A stretch of 50,560 nt of DNA, taken from contig JACZJT010000013.1 of the NCBI GenBank assembly GCA_014860445.1, positions 1-50,560 on the forward strand. Direction: 5' to 3'. The notes beneath the pieces were generated by a model. The model saw only the letters and a program-made list of their open reading frames with translations, had not been told where the DNA came from and did no database searches. A program made the translations under genes and the position numbers. Each line of letters starts with the position of its first letter. Position 1 is the stretch's first letter. This document shows, in pieces, positions 8,876 through 17,961 of this stretch. The DNA is from Burkholderiales bacterium. GTDB taxonomy: Bacteria; Pseudomonadota; Gammaproteobacteria; Burkholderiales; SG8-39.

Positions 8876-11800
8876 CCATGTCCACGATACTGGTCGTCGA
8901 CGATCAACAGGACAACCGGGCGTTACTGGTGACCTTGCTGGGCTACCAGGGCTATCGGATGCGCGAGGCGGCCGACGGCGCCGAGGCGCTGGCCGCGGTG
9001 CGCGGCGAGCGCCCGGACCTGGTGATCAGCGACATCCTGATGCCGACCATGGACGGCTACGAGTTCGTGCGCCGGCTGCGCGCAGAGCCCGCGCTCGCGG
9101 CGACGCCGGTGGTGTTCTACACGGCGCATTACCACCGCCACGAGGCAGAGCAGCTGGCGAAAAGCTGCGGCGTTTTGCACGTGCTGATCAAGCCTTGCGA
9201 GCCGGAACTGATCCTGCAGACGGTGCGCGAGGCGCTCGATACGCGGCCTGCGGCGGCCGGGCCGCCGGAGGATTTCCGCGATCTGCATTTGCGCGTGGTC
9301 ACCGACAAGCTGTCGGCGACGGCGGACCAACTCAGCGTCGCCAACCAGCGGCTCAACGCGCTGATCGAGATCTGCCTGCAGCTGGCCTCGGAGCGCGACC
9401 CGCAGCGCATGCTCGAGAACGTGTGCCGCGCCGCGCGCGACGTGATCTGCGCGAAGTACGCCTTGATCGGCGTCGGCGGGAAGGAAAATGCCGATGCCGC
9501 CCATTTTGCAACCAGCGGCATCGAAGCCGGAGTGGCGTTCGGGCTGGGCATGTCGCAACTGAACAAGGGCATATTCTGCGACGTGCTCACTGAGCGGCGC
9601 GCGCTGCGCCTCGTGCCGGCGAATGCCGACCCGGGGCTGCTGGGCCTGCCGCCCGACTATCCGCCGGTGCGCTCGGCGCTGATCGCGCCGATCATGTCGC
9701 TGTCGCAGGTGTACGGCTGGATCTGCCTGACCGAGAAGCTCGGCGCCGAAGCCTTCGACCAGGAGGACGAGACGCTCCTGTCCATCCTGTCGGCGCAGAC
9801 CGGGCGCGTTTACGAAAATGGCAGCCTGTACGCGAGGATGCAGAAACACGCGGCACGGCTCGCCGCCGAGGTCGAGGAGCGCAAGCACGCACAGCAAACA
9901 CTCGCAGAAAGCGAGGCGCGTTTCCGAATCCTGAGCGGGATGTCTTCCGACTTCTACTGGGAGACCGACGCCGAGCACCGGCTCAGTACGCGTGTCCAGG
10001 CAACCGAGCGCCAGAGCGCGGTCCAGGCGTTTCAGAAGAGCGAACAGATCGGCCGGCGCCGCTGGGAGATCCCGTATCTGTCGCCAGGCGAAGCCGGCTG
10101 GCAGGCGCATCGCGCCGCGCTCGACGCGCATTCCCCGTTCCGCGATTTCGAGCTGTCGCGGTCCGGGGTGGACGGCACCGAACGCCATATTTCGATTTCC
10201 GGCGATCCGGTGTTCGACGCCGCGGGCGCATTCAAGGGCTATCGCGGCGTCGGCAAGGACATCACCGAGCGCAAGCGCCAGGAGCGCGAGATCCTCGCCG
10301 GGCGTAACCGGCTGCAGGCGATGCTGGACGCCATTCCCGACCTGCTGTTCGAACTCGGGCTGGACGGGCGCTATCACGCCTTTCATTCCCCGCGCAGCGA
10401 GCTGCTGGCCGCGCCTGCGGCGAACCTGATCGGCAGAACCGTGTCCGAAGTGCTCCCGCCCGAGGCGGCGGAGGCGGTGCTGGCCGCGCTGCGGGAGGCC
10501 AACGCCGCCGGACGCTCGATCGGCGGGCAGTTCGAACTGGCGCTGGCGCAGGGCCCGCATTGGTTCGAGCTGTCAGTTGCGCGCATGGCGGTCGAGCCGG
10601 GACAGGAGCCGCATTTCATCTGCCTGTCGCGCGACATCACCGGGCGCATGCGCGTCGAGCGGGAGCTGCGCGAAAGCGAACGCCGTTTCAGCAGCCTGCT
10701 GAAAAACGTGGAGCTGGTTTCGCTGATGCTGGACCGCGACGGCCGCATCACCTATGCCAACGAGCACCTGCTGCGCCTGAGCGGCTGGCGCAGCGAGGAA
10801 GTCCTGGGACAGCCCTGGGACGAGCTGTTCCTGCCGTCCGAGCTGGGCGACTGGAAAAGCGGACGCTTTGCCGATTTGCTGGCGGACCGGCCCGGGTCGC
10901 GGCACCGCGAAAGCGAGATCCTGACGCGGGCCGGCGAGCGCAGGCTGATACGCTGGAACAATTCGCTGCTGCGCACGGCCTCGGGCGAGGTGATCGGAAC
11001 CGCCAGCATCGGCGAGGACATCACCGAGCGCAGGCAGGCGGAGGCGCGCATCGCCTTTCTCAACCGCGTGTACGTGATGCTCAGCGGCATCAATACCCTG
11101 ATCGTGCGCGTGCGCGACCGCGAAGAGCTGTTCCGCGAGGCCTGCAGGATCGCGCTCGAGGGCGGCGGCTTTCGCATGGCGCTGATCTGCGTCGTCGAGC
11201 CGGATTCGGGCAAGGTCGTCCCGGCCGCATCCGCCGGCAAGGACGCGGCGCTGCTGGCCGACATCAAGGACATTCTGGCATCGAGCGCGGATGCGCCGAA
11301 AACCATGACTGCGCGCGCGGTCCGGGAAAAAAACGCGGTCGTGGCGAACGATGCGCAAACCGACCCCAGGGTGGTGTTCGGCAGGCGCTACGCCGAGGGC
11401 GGCGTGCGCTCGATGGCGGTGCTGCCGCTGATCGTGGCGGACGAAGCGGTCGGCGTACTCGCGCTGTACGCGGGCGAAGTCGAGTTCTTCCACGACGAGG
11501 AGATGAAGCTGCTGGCCGAGCTGGCGGGCGACATCGCGTTCGCGATCGACCACATCGACAAGCGCGAGCGGCTCGACTACCTGGCCTTCTACGACGTGCT
11601 CACCGGCCTGGCGAACCGCAGCCTGTTCCTCGAACGGATGACGCAGTACCTGCGCAGCGCGGCCGCCGGCGGCCGCAAGCTGGCGCTGTTCGTGCTCGAT
11701 ATCGAGCGCTTCAAGAGCATCAACGACAGCCTCGGCCGGGCCGAGGGCGACGCGCTGCTGCAGCAGGTCGCGGCCTGGCTGACGGCCACTGCCGGCGACG

Positions 11801-12885
11801 CCAACCTGGTGGCGCGCGTCGGTGCCGACCATTTCGCGGTGGTGCTGCCGGCGATACGGCACGAAGGCGCCGTGGCGCGGCTGCTCGACAAATCGCTGAA
11901 GACCTTTCTGGAGCATCAGTTCCACCTGAACGAGGCGGTGTTCCGCATCTCCGCCAAGGTCGGGATGGCGCTGTTCCCGCAGGACGGCACCGACGCCGAG
12001 GCCCTGTTCCGCAACGCGGAGGCGGCGCTGAAGAAAGCCAAGAGCGCAGGCGATGCCTACCGCTTCTACGCCCAGGGCATGTCCGAACAGGTGGCCGAGA
12101 AGCTGACGCTGGAAAATCAGCTGCGCCAGGCGCTGGACCGGGGCGAGTTTCTGCTGCATTACCAGCCCAAGGTGCATCTGGAAAGCGGCAAGCTGACCGG
12201 GGCCGAGGCGCTGATCCGCTGGAGCGATCCGCGCACGGGCCTGGTGCCGCCGGGGCGGTTCGTCCCCATCCTCGAGGAAACCGGGCTGATCTACGAGGTC
12301 GGGCGCTGGGCGCTGCGCCAGGCGATCGAGGATGCCCTGCGCTGGCGCGGGCGCGGTCTGGCGGCGGTGCGCGTCGCGGTGAACGTGTCGCCGCTGCAAC
12401 TGCGCCAGCGCGGCTTCGTCGGCGAAATCAGGCAGGCGACCGGGATCGACGCGCAGGCGCCGGCGGCGCTCGAGCTGGAGCTTACCGAAAGCCTGATCAT
12501 GGCCGACGTCAGGCACAACATCGCCAGCCTGCAGGCGATACGCGCTCTCGGCGTCACCATCGCCATCGACGATTTCGGCACCGGCTTCTCCTCGCTCAGC
12601 TATCTGGCCAAGCTGCCGGTGGACACGCTCAAGATCGACCGCGCGTTCGTGGTCGACATGGTTTCCGGGCCGGACGGGCTGGCGCTGGTGTCCACCATCA
12701 TCAACCTGGCGCACTCGCTGAAGCTCAAGGTGGTGGCCGAAGGCGTGGAGACCGAAGAGCAGGCGCGCCTGCTGCGCCTGCTGAGCTGCGACGAGATGCA
12801 GGGCTATCTGGTCAGCAAGCCCCTGCCGGGCGAGCTGTTCGAAGAACAGTACCTGCGCCCGGCTGTTGCAGGCGCGAGCGGCTGA
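8872..12885 (+). CDS. multidomain REC-GAF-PAS(3)-GAF-GGDEF-EAL c-di-GMP protein
   Basis: Protein of 1337 residues. Order: receiver (1-125, Asp in ISDILMPTMDG), GAF (about 155-325), three PAS domains (about 345-475, 480-590, 600-715), GAF (about 735-895), GGDEF (about 900-1065) and EAL (about 1080-1330). The GGDEF signature is degenerate, reading GADHF near residue 984, so cyclase activity is doubtful and the domain may bind GTP or regulate. The EAL domain keeps the key blocks: AEALIRW, NVSPLQL, ELTES, IDDFGTGFSS, LKID, VVAEGVE and QGY. It is thus probably a c-di-GMP phosphodiesterase controlled by phosphorylation. The first PAS closely matches one in the HD-GYP protein at 21997-23859. Confidence 0.93.
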   Translation: MTMSTILVVDDQQDNRALLVTLLGYQGYRMREAADGAEALAAVRGERPDLVISDILMPTMDGYEFVRRLRAEPALAATPVVFYTAHYHRHEAEQLAKSCGVLHVLIKPCEPELILQTVREALDTRPAAAGPPEDFRDLHLRVVTDKLSATADQLSVANQRLNALIEICLQLASERDPQRMLENVCRAARDVICAKYALIGVGGKENADAAHFATSGIEAGVAFGLGMSQLNKGIFCDVLTERRALRLVPANADPGLLGLPPDYPPVRSALIAPIMSLSQVYGWICLTEKLGAEAFDQEDETLLSILSAQTGRVYENGSLYARMQKHAARLAAEVEERKHAQQTLAESEARFRILSGMSSDFYWETDAEHRLSTRVQATERQSAVQAFQKSEQIGRRRWEIPYLSPGEAGWQAHRAALDAHSPFRDFELSRSGVDGTERHISISGDPVFDAAGAFKGYRGVGKDITERKRQEREILAGRNRLQAMLDAIPDLLFELGLDGRYHAFHSPRSELLAAPAANLIGRTVSEVLPPEAAEAVLAALREANAAGRSIGGQFELALAQGPHWFELSVARMAVEPGQEPHFICLSRDITGRMRVERELRESERRFSSLLKNVELVSLMLDRDGRITYANEHLLRLSGWRSEEVLGQPWDELFLPSELGDWKSGRFADLLADRPGSRHRESEILTRAGERRLIRWNNSLLRTASGEVIGTASIGEDITERRQAEARIAFLNRVYVMLSGINTLIVRVRDREELFREACRIALEGGGFRMALICVVEPDSGKVVPAASAGKDAALLADIKDILASSADAPKTMTARAVREKNAVVANDAQTDPRVVFGRRYAEGGVRSMAVLPLIVADEAVGVLALYAGEVEFFHDEEMKLLAELAGDIAFAIDHIDKRERLDYLAFYDVLTGLANRSLFLERMTQYLRSAAAGGRKLALFVLDIERFKSINDSLGRAEGDALLQQVAAWLTATAGDANLVARVGADHFAVVLPAIRHEGAVARLLDKSLKTFLEHQFHLNEAVFRISAKVGMALFPQDGTDAEALFRNAEAALKKAKSAGDAYRFYAQGMSEQVAEKLTLENQLRQALDRGEFLLHYQPKVHLESGKLTGAEALIRWSDPRTGLVPPGRFVPILEETGLIYEVGRWALRQAIEDALRWRGRGLAAVRVAVNVSPLQLRQRGFVGEIRQATGIDAQAPAALELELTESLIMADVRHNIASLQAIRALGVTIAIDDFGTGFSSLSYLAKLPVDTLKIDRAFVVDMVSGPDGLALVSTIINLAHSLKLKVVAEGVETEEQARLLRLLSCDEMQGYLVSKPLPGELFEEQYLRPAVAGASG

Positions 12886-12889
12886 ACCG

Positions 12890-12976
12890 GCGGTTCCACG
12901 CGACTTCGTGCGCGCTCGTGTAGTCGATCGCGTCCTGCAGATTGGCCGATGGCTGCAACCCTGTGCTTATTGGCAT
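12890..12976 (-). pseudogene. 5' fragment of a serine hydrolase
   Basis: Read on the minus strand from the ATG at 12976, this encodes about 28 residues: MPISTGLQPSANLQDAIDYT followed by SAHEVAWNR. It matches the N-terminus of the intact hydrolase at 1672-2751 (LQDAIDYASAHEVAW). Similarity continues upstream of the start (12977-13020 resembles 2752-2795), so a promoter region plus gene start was duplicated. The reading is cut at about 12890, five bases from the stop of the EAL gene, with no nucleophile or later motif left. Confidence 0.8.
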
Positions 12977-13121
12977 TTGAACTTGCTCCCGATCATGGCG
13001 CATTCCAAGCGCCTTGCGCGGGAAACACGGAACGCAGCTGCGCGGATGGCGAGCGGTCCAGGCTGTGATAAATTGCTTTACTGCGGGGCGCTTGAATTCA
13101 ACCTCAGGGGAGCAAGCCGGA

Positions 13122-13469
13122 ATGGAAACAAGCATGCAGGCGGTGAAGGACGCGAGCCATCTCTATGAAGCCGAGCGCCGCGCTATCCATGCCGAGCGGC
13201 CCGGCTTTCGCATCAGTGAGATCCAGATTTCACCTGCTCAAAAAGTGCCCTGGCATTATCACAGCCACGTACAGGACGCCTTCTACGTCATCGCGGGCGA
13301 ATTGCGCTTGTTCCTGCGCGAGCCGAAGGAGGAAGTGCGGCTGGGACCCGGCGATACCTATAGCGTGCCGCCGCGCCGCCCGCACCTGGTGACCAATGCG
13401 GGCGAGGGTTCGGCGACCTTTCTGGTGCTCCAGGGCATAGGCGAGTACGACTATGTGCCGCTGGTGTAG
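13122..13469 (+). CDS. small cupin-domain protein
   Basis: Single-domain cupin of 115 residues. Metal-binding residues fit the first motif WHYHSHVQDAFYVIAGE (His, His and Glu side chains) and the second motif in PRRPHLVTNAGEG (His). It most likely binds a divalent metal; whether it is a dioxygenase, isomerase or sensor cannot be told. The start at 13122 follows an AGGGGAG sequence; earlier in-frame codons run through the decayed hydrolase leader. It precedes the SDR by 47 bases in the same direction, so the two may form an operon. Confidence 0.85.
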   Translation: METSMQAVKDASHLYEAERRAIHAERPGFRISEIQISPAQKVPWHYHSHVQDAFYVIAGELRLFLREPKEEVRLGPGDTYSVPPRRPHLVTNAGEGSATFLVLQGIGEYDYVPLV

Positions 13470-13516
13470 CCGACGGTGACGCATTCAGGCGCGCCCGGAC
13501 GGGCGCGGAGGGCCAC

Positions 13517-14263
13517 ATGAAAAAAATCATGCTGATCACCGGCGCGAGCCGCGGCATCGGCGCTGCGACAGCGCGGCTGGCCGCGGCGCGCGGCTACGCG
13601 GTGTGCGTGAACTATCTGAAAAACCGCGCCGCCGCGGATGCGGTGGTCGCGGACATCGAGGCCGCCGGCGGGCAGGCCCTTGCGATTCGTGCCGATGTCG
13701 CCGAGGAGGCGGAGGTCGTCGAATTGTTCAATTGCGTCGACCGGCAGCTCGGCACGCTCACGGCGCTGGTCAACAACGCGGGGATATTGGAGACCCAGAT
13801 GCGCGTGGATGAAATGGATGCCGCGCGCCTGAACCGTATCCTCGTGGCGAATGTCACCAGCTGCTTCCTGTGCGCGCGGGAGGCCGTGAGGCGCATGTCG
13901 ACCAAACACGGCGGCAGCGGTGGCGCCATCGTCAACGTATCCTCGGCCGCCTCACGCATCGGATCCGCCGGCGAATACGTGGATTACGCCGCGTCCAAGG
14001 GCGCGGTCGATACGCTCACCATCGGCCTGTCGCGCGAAGTGGCCGAAGAGGGCATACGCGTCAATGCGGTGCGGCCCGGATTTATCTATACCGACATACA
14101 CGCGAGCGGCGGAGAACCCGAACGCGTGGACCGCGTCAAGGCATTCGTGCCGATGAAACGCGGCGGGCAGCCCGAAGAAGTCGCCAACGCGATCCTGTGG
14201 CTGCTCTCTGACGAGGCCTCTTACGCCACCGGCACGTTCATCGATCTCGCGGGCGGCCGATGA
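13517..14263 (+). CDS. SDR-family NAD(P)-dependent oxidoreductase
   Basis: Classical short-chain dehydrogenase of 248 residues. The cofactor motif TGASRGIG is at residues 8-15, NNAG near 90, the catalytic Ser in VNVSSAAS and Tyr/Lys in YVDYAASKGA. The C-terminal RPGFIYTDIH and GGQPEEVANAILWLLSDEA segments are typical of glucose-1-dehydrogenase/FabG-like enzymes. The substrate is unknown. A fragment of a close paralogue lies at 2826-2982, making this the intact survivor of a duplicated pair. It follows the cupin gene in the same direction. Confidence 0.92.
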   Translation: MKKIMLITGASRGIGAATARLAAARGYAVCVNYLKNRAAADAVVADIEAAGGQALAIRADVAEEAEVVELFNCVDRQLGTLTALVNNAGILETQMRVDEMDAARLNRILVANVTSCFLCAREAVRRMSTKHGGSGGAIVNVSSAASRIGSAGEYVDYAASKGAVDTLTIGLSREVAEEGIRVNAVRPGFIYTDIHASGGEPERVDRVKAFVPMKRGGQPEEVANAILWLLSDEASYATGTFIDLAGGR

Positions 14264-14282
14264 ACGCGGAGCGGATCGTCCG

Positions 14283-14834
14283 GTGAACGCCTACGCCTGG
14301 CTGCTGGCAGCGGGCGTCGCGCTGTTTGCCGCGGGCGTGTGGATTTACAACCGGCTGGTTTCGGATCGCAATCTTGCGCGCGAAGGCTTCGCCGACATCG
14401 ACGTGCAATTGAAACGCCGCGCCGATCTGGTTCCGCAGTTGGTCGAAGCCGTTCGCGGCTACGCGGCTTACGAAAAGGCGACGCTCAGCGCGGTGACCGA
14501 ACTGCGCGCGAACGCGGCCGGTTTCGGGCCGGAACCCGGCGAAGCGCGCTTCGGCGCCGAGCGCGAACTGGGTGCGAAGCTCAAGACCTTGCTGCTGCTG
14601 CAGGAAAACTATCCGCAGCTCAAGGCCGACGCGAATTTTCGCGATCTCTCGGCCAAGCTCGTGGACACCGAAGACCAGCTGCAATACGCGCGCCGTTTCT
14701 ATAACGGCGCGGTGAAGCAGTACCGCACCCGGCTCGAGTCCTTCCCCCACGTGATCGTGGCGCGCGCCTTCGCGTTCGAGCCCCTGCCTTTTTTCGAGAC
14801 CGGGGAGCGCGATGCGGTGAAGGTGACGCTGTGA
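14283..14834 (+). CDS. LemA family protein
   Basis: Membrane-anchored LemA protein of 183 residues. A single N-terminal membrane helix (about 5-22) is followed by IYNRLVSDRNLAREGFADID and LKRRADLVPQLVEAVRGYA, the LemA hallmark. The helical domain contains LLLLQENYPQLKADANFRDL and ARRFYNGAVKQY, also characteristic. Function in bacteria is unsettled; LemA genes are often paired with DUF2207 or TPM-domain membrane proteins, as here. The GTG start at 14283 lies 19 bases after the SDR stop, and the stop overlaps the next GTG by four bases, indicating coupling with the DUF2207 gene. Confidence 0.93.
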   Translation: MNAYAWLLAAGVALFAAGVWIYNRLVSDRNLAREGFADIDVQLKRRADLVPQLVEAVRGYAAYEKATLSAVTELRANAAGFGPEPGEARFGAERELGAKLKTLLLLQENYPQLKADANFRDLSAKLVDTEDQLQYARRFYNGAVKQYRTRLESFPHVIVARAFAFEPLPFFETGERDAVKVTL

Positions 14835-16870
14835 AACGAAGCGCCTGCCTCATCGCCCTGTTGTTCGCGTTCGCGGCGCAGGCGCAGCAGGTCGCGCCCA
14901 CGCCGGAACAGGCGCGAGCGCAGCAGAAGGTGGAGGACCATGCGCTGCTCAACGCGCTGTCTTACGCGGAATCCCAACGCGTGGGGCCGACATTGAATGA
15001 AATCATGCGCCTGCGCGCAATCGCGCCGGAGCAGGCGAGGGCACAGGAACAGGCGCTCGCGAAGGAAGTGGGGCAGGCAACGGCAGACGCGCTGCTGCGT
15101 TCGGCAGAGCGTGGTCAGGCGCTGAAGCGGGCGTGGGCGCAACGCGATGAACAGGCGCGGCAAAAGGAACAGGCAAAGCAGGCGCGGCGACAGGCGCTGG
15201 CGCGCGCAGAGGCCGAGGCGCGGGAGCGCATCCTTTCCTTTCACAGCGACATCGACATCGGGGCCGCGGGCGAGCTCTCGGTCACCGAAACCATACAAGC
15301 CAAGGTCGAGGGCAAGGAGATCAAGCGCGGCATCCTGCGCGATTTTCCAACCGAGTATCGCGACCGGCTCGGGCGGCGCGTGACGGTTCCGTTCGAGGTG
15401 GTCTCGGTCAAGCGCGACGGCAAGGCCGAAGCATGGAACGCGGGTCCGCGGGCAAACGGCGTGCGCGTGCAGATCGGCAATCCGGGCTTGCTGCTGCCGC
15501 ATGGCCTGCACACCTACGAAATAAGCTACCGCACGCGCTACCAGCTCGGCTTCTTCAAGGACCACGACGAACTCTACTGGAACGTGAACGGCAATGGCTG
15601 GACCTTCGTCATGGACAGCGTTTCCGCGGAAGTGCGCTTGCCGCAGGCGGTGCCCGCCGCGCAATTGAAAGCCGAGGCCTATACCGGCTTCTCCGGCGCA
15701 AATGGCAGGGCGTATGCGGTAACGTTGCGCGATGGCGGTGCCGAATTTCGCACCACGCATGCCCTGGGGCCGAGCGAGGGGCTGACCATCGTGTTGTCCT
15801 TTCCCAAGGGCGTGGTTGCGCCGCCGCCCTGGTGGCAGCCGTTCGCGCGCTGGCTGCACGACAACCCGGGCGAAGTCGCGGGCGCGGCCGGGGTGCTGCT
15901 GCTCTTTGTCTATCTGTACGTATGCTGGTGGATGTTTGGACGCGATCCGCGCAAGGGTCCGGTGTTTCCGCGCTATGAAGCGCCGACCGGGCTGGGGCCC
16001 GCGGGAACGCGCTATCTCGACACGATGCGGTGCGACAACCGCTGCTTCGCCGCGGCCCTGCTCGGGCTGGGGCAGCGCGGCTACCTGAGTATCCGGCAGG
16101 AAGGCGATGCCTATGTAATCGAGCGCACCGGCAAGGCGGTCGAGCTGCTGCCGGGCGAGGAAGCCGTTCTTGCCATGTTGGGCCAGGTCGGCAGCATCGA
16201 ACTAGGGAGCGGCTACAGTTCGCGGGTGCAACATGCGATGTTGGGGCTGGCAGAATCGCTCGCGGCGCATTACCAAGCAAAGCTTTTTTCGCGTAATCGC
16301 GGACCGCTTTCTATCGGCGTCCTGATGGTAGTGGCCACCTTCGGGGTGATGGCGTTTCATTCTACCGGGCCGCTGCTGATGTTTACAGTTGCCATCGTAA
16401 TGGTGGTCATTTTGTCGATATTTGCGCGCTTGCTGCCAGCCTATACGGTGGAAGGGCGCAGACTCCAGGACGAGATCGAGGGCCTGCGTCAATACCTCAG
16501 CATTGCCGAGAAGGACGATCTTGCGCGGCTGAAACTGCCGCCGCGCACCGCGGAAGAATTCGCGAAATTCCTGCCCTATGCGCTTGCGCTCGGCGTCGAG
16601 AAAACCTGGGCCAATACCTTTGCGGGCGTACTTGGCGCGGCCGCCGTGGCGCAGGCGGTTTCATCCTTCTACCGGTCGAGCAACGATTCTTTCGGAAGCG
16701 ACATCGCCAGCCTGAGCGATTCCATCGCCGGCATGGGCAGCAGCATCAGTTCCGCGTCCACGCCGCCAGGCAGCAGTTCCGGTTCCTCAGGCGGCGGTGG
16801 CGGCGGAAGCAGCGGCGGTGGCGGCTCCTCGGGCGGTGGCGGCGGCGGTGGTGGCGGTAGCGGCTGGTAG
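14831..16870 (+). CDS. DUF2207 membrane protein with Gly/Ser-rich tail
   Basis: Protein of 679 residues. A signal peptide (about 1-19, ending AAQAQ) is followed by an Ala/Gln/Arg/Glu-rich probable coiled coil at about 20-135. The DUF2207 extracytoplasmic domain begins at FHSDIDIGAAGELSVTE and runs to about 320. Membrane helices lie near 345-370 and as a pair near 490-530. The C-terminus from about 640 is almost only Gly and Ser, ending GSGW. In many relatives the DUF2207 domain follows the signal peptide directly, so the coiled-coil insertion is unusual. The gene overlaps LemA (GTGA); the pair probably forms an envelope complex of unknown role. Confidence 0.88.
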   Translation: MKRSACLIALLFAFAAQAQQVAPTPEQARAQQKVEDHALLNALSYAESQRVGPTLNEIMRLRAIAPEQARAQEQALAKEVGQATADALLRSAERGQALKRAWAQRDEQARQKEQAKQARRQALARAEAEARERILSFHSDIDIGAAGELSVTETIQAKVEGKEIKRGILRDFPTEYRDRLGRRVTVPFEVVSVKRDGKAEAWNAGPRANGVRVQIGNPGLLLPHGLHTYEISYRTRYQLGFFKDHDELYWNVNGNGWTFVMDSVSAEVRLPQAVPAAQLKAEAYTGFSGANGRAYAVTLRDGGAEFRTTHALGPSEGLTIVLSFPKGVVAPPPWWQPFARWLHDNPGEVAGAAGVLLLFVYLYVCWWMFGRDPRKGPVFPRYEAPTGLGPAGTRYLDTMRCDNRCFAAALLGLGQRGYLSIRQEGDAYVIERTGKAVELLPGEEAVLAMLGQVGSIELGSGYSSRVQHAMLGLAESLAAHYQAKLFSRNRGPLSIGVLMVVATFGVMAFHSTGPLLMFTVAIVMVVILSIFARLLPAYTVEGRRLQDEIEGLRQYLSIAEKDDLARLKLPPRTAEEFAKFLPYALALGVEKTWANTFAGVLGAAAVAQAVSSFYRSSNDSFGSDIASLSDSIAGMGSSISSASTPPGSSSGSSGGGGGGSSGGGGSSGGGGGGGGGSGW

Positions 16871-17038
16871 ACCGCGGCTTTTGCGGCGCATAAATCTTGA
16901 ACATTTGATATCGAAGATGCCCGTATTTACTTATTTGTAGACCGGGTCGTATTCAAATATGACAATTTTCAACAATGGCGCCGGAGCCTTGTGCGGCGCG
17001 CGTATCCTGAATGACGTTCAATTCCGTGAAGGGGTGAA

Positions 17039-17851
17039 ATGATGCAAGAGCAATTCGACGATCTGTTTTCGATCAAGGGCAAGACTGCGCTGGTGACGGG
17101 TGGCTCGCGCGGGATCGGCGAGATGATCGCCGCCGGATTCCTCGCAAATGGCGCCAAGGTGTATATCTCCTCGCGCAAAGCCGATGCCTGCGAGGCGACC
17201 GCCAAGCGCCTGATCGATACTTACGGCGGCGAGTGCATCGCGCTTTCTGCGGATCTGTCCCAGCTGGCCGGTGTGGAAAGCCTGGCCCAGCGCTTGTCGG
17301 AGCGCGAATCGAAGCTGGACATTCTTGTGAACAATGCCGGCGCGGCCTGGGGCGCGCCGCTGGAAAAATTTCCCGAGGCCGGATGGGACAAGGTCATGGA
17401 CACGAACGTGAAGGGCGTGTTTTTTCTGACGCAAAAAATGCTGCCCCTGCTCAGACAGGCGGCGAGCGCCGCCAGCCCGGCGCGCGTCATCAACATCGGC
17501 TCGATCGACGGATTGAAAGCGGCGATATTCGACACCTTTTCCTACGGGGCTTCCAAGGCGGCGGTGCACCATCTGACGCGATTCATGGCGGCGCACCTCA
17601 CCAAGGAACACATACTGTTCAACGCCATTGCGCCGGGGCCGTTTCCGACCTGGATGCTCAGCACCGGGGTCGGCTTCGGCGGCAAGACCGAGGACGTAGA
17701 CTGGGGGCTGGTGGGCAAGCGCAATCCGAGCGGCCGGGTCGGCACGCCGCAGGACATCGCCGGGCTCGCGATCTTCCTGTGCTCGCGCGCGGGAGAATAC
17801 GTCGTCGCCCAGACCATCGCCTGCGACGGCGGCGCGGTCGGCACGTCCTGA
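17039..17851 (+). CDS. SDR-family oxidoreductase, RhlG/FabG-like
   Basis: Short-chain dehydrogenase of 270 residues. TGGSRGIGEMIAAGF near residue 20 binds NADP(H); NNAGAAWGAPL near 100, Ser in NIGSIDG and Tyr/Lys in YGASKAAVHHL form the active site. An insertion before Ser (RQAASAASPARV) and the C-terminal RNPSGRVGTPQDIAGLAIFL resemble RhlG-type beta-ketoacyl reductases. That assignment is by resemblance only. It is a monocistronic gene: the helicase begins 110 bases later with its own promoter-like sequence. AAGGGG lies before the ATG. Confidence 0.88.
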   Translation: MMQEQFDDLFSIKGKTALVTGGSRGIGEMIAAGFLANGAKVYISSRKADACEATAKRLIDTYGGECIALSADLSQLAGVESLAQRLSERESKLDILVNNAGAAWGAPLEKFPEAGWDKVMDTNVKGVFFLTQKMLPLLRQAASAASPARVINIGSIDGLKAAIFDTFSYGASKAAVHHLTRFMAAHLTKEHILFNAIAPGPFPTWMLSTGVGFGGKTEDVDWGLVGKRNPSGRVGTPQDIAGLAIFLCSRAGEYVVAQTIACDGGAVGTS

Positions 17852-17926
17852 TCCGGCGCATTCGCCCAAGGTCGCCGATATCTGGATCGGCGGCAAGCCG
17901 CGGTAGGTAGGAAGAGCGCACAATAC

Positions 17927-17955
17927 TGGATAAACGTACAGTCATCATTTATAGT
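17927..17955 (+). promoter_or_regulatory. candidate promoter of the helicase gene
   Basis: TGGATA at 17927-17932 (four of six to TTGACA) and TATAGT at 17950-17955 (five of six to TATAAT) are 17 bases apart. Transcription would start at about 17962, which is the ATG of the helicase, so the message may be leaderless. No Shine-Dalgarno is present before the ATG, which agrees. Confidence 0.4.
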
Positions 17956-17961
17956 GGCTGC

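Noticed and set aside
11819-11836. GGDEF domain of the 1337-residue protein as an active cyclase
   Set aside because: The signature reads GADHF; both a Gly and the catalytic Glu are changed, so activity is unlikely.
10560-12923. 787-codon plus-strand frame overlapping the EAL protein gene
   Set aside because: Frame-shifted reading of the GAF/GGDEF/EAL region, Gly/Arg-rich, with no motif.
16780-16866. GGC/GGT-rich repeat as a possible microsatellite or CRISPR-like array
   Set aside because: It is the in-frame Gly/Ser tail of the DUF2207 protein; there are no spacers.
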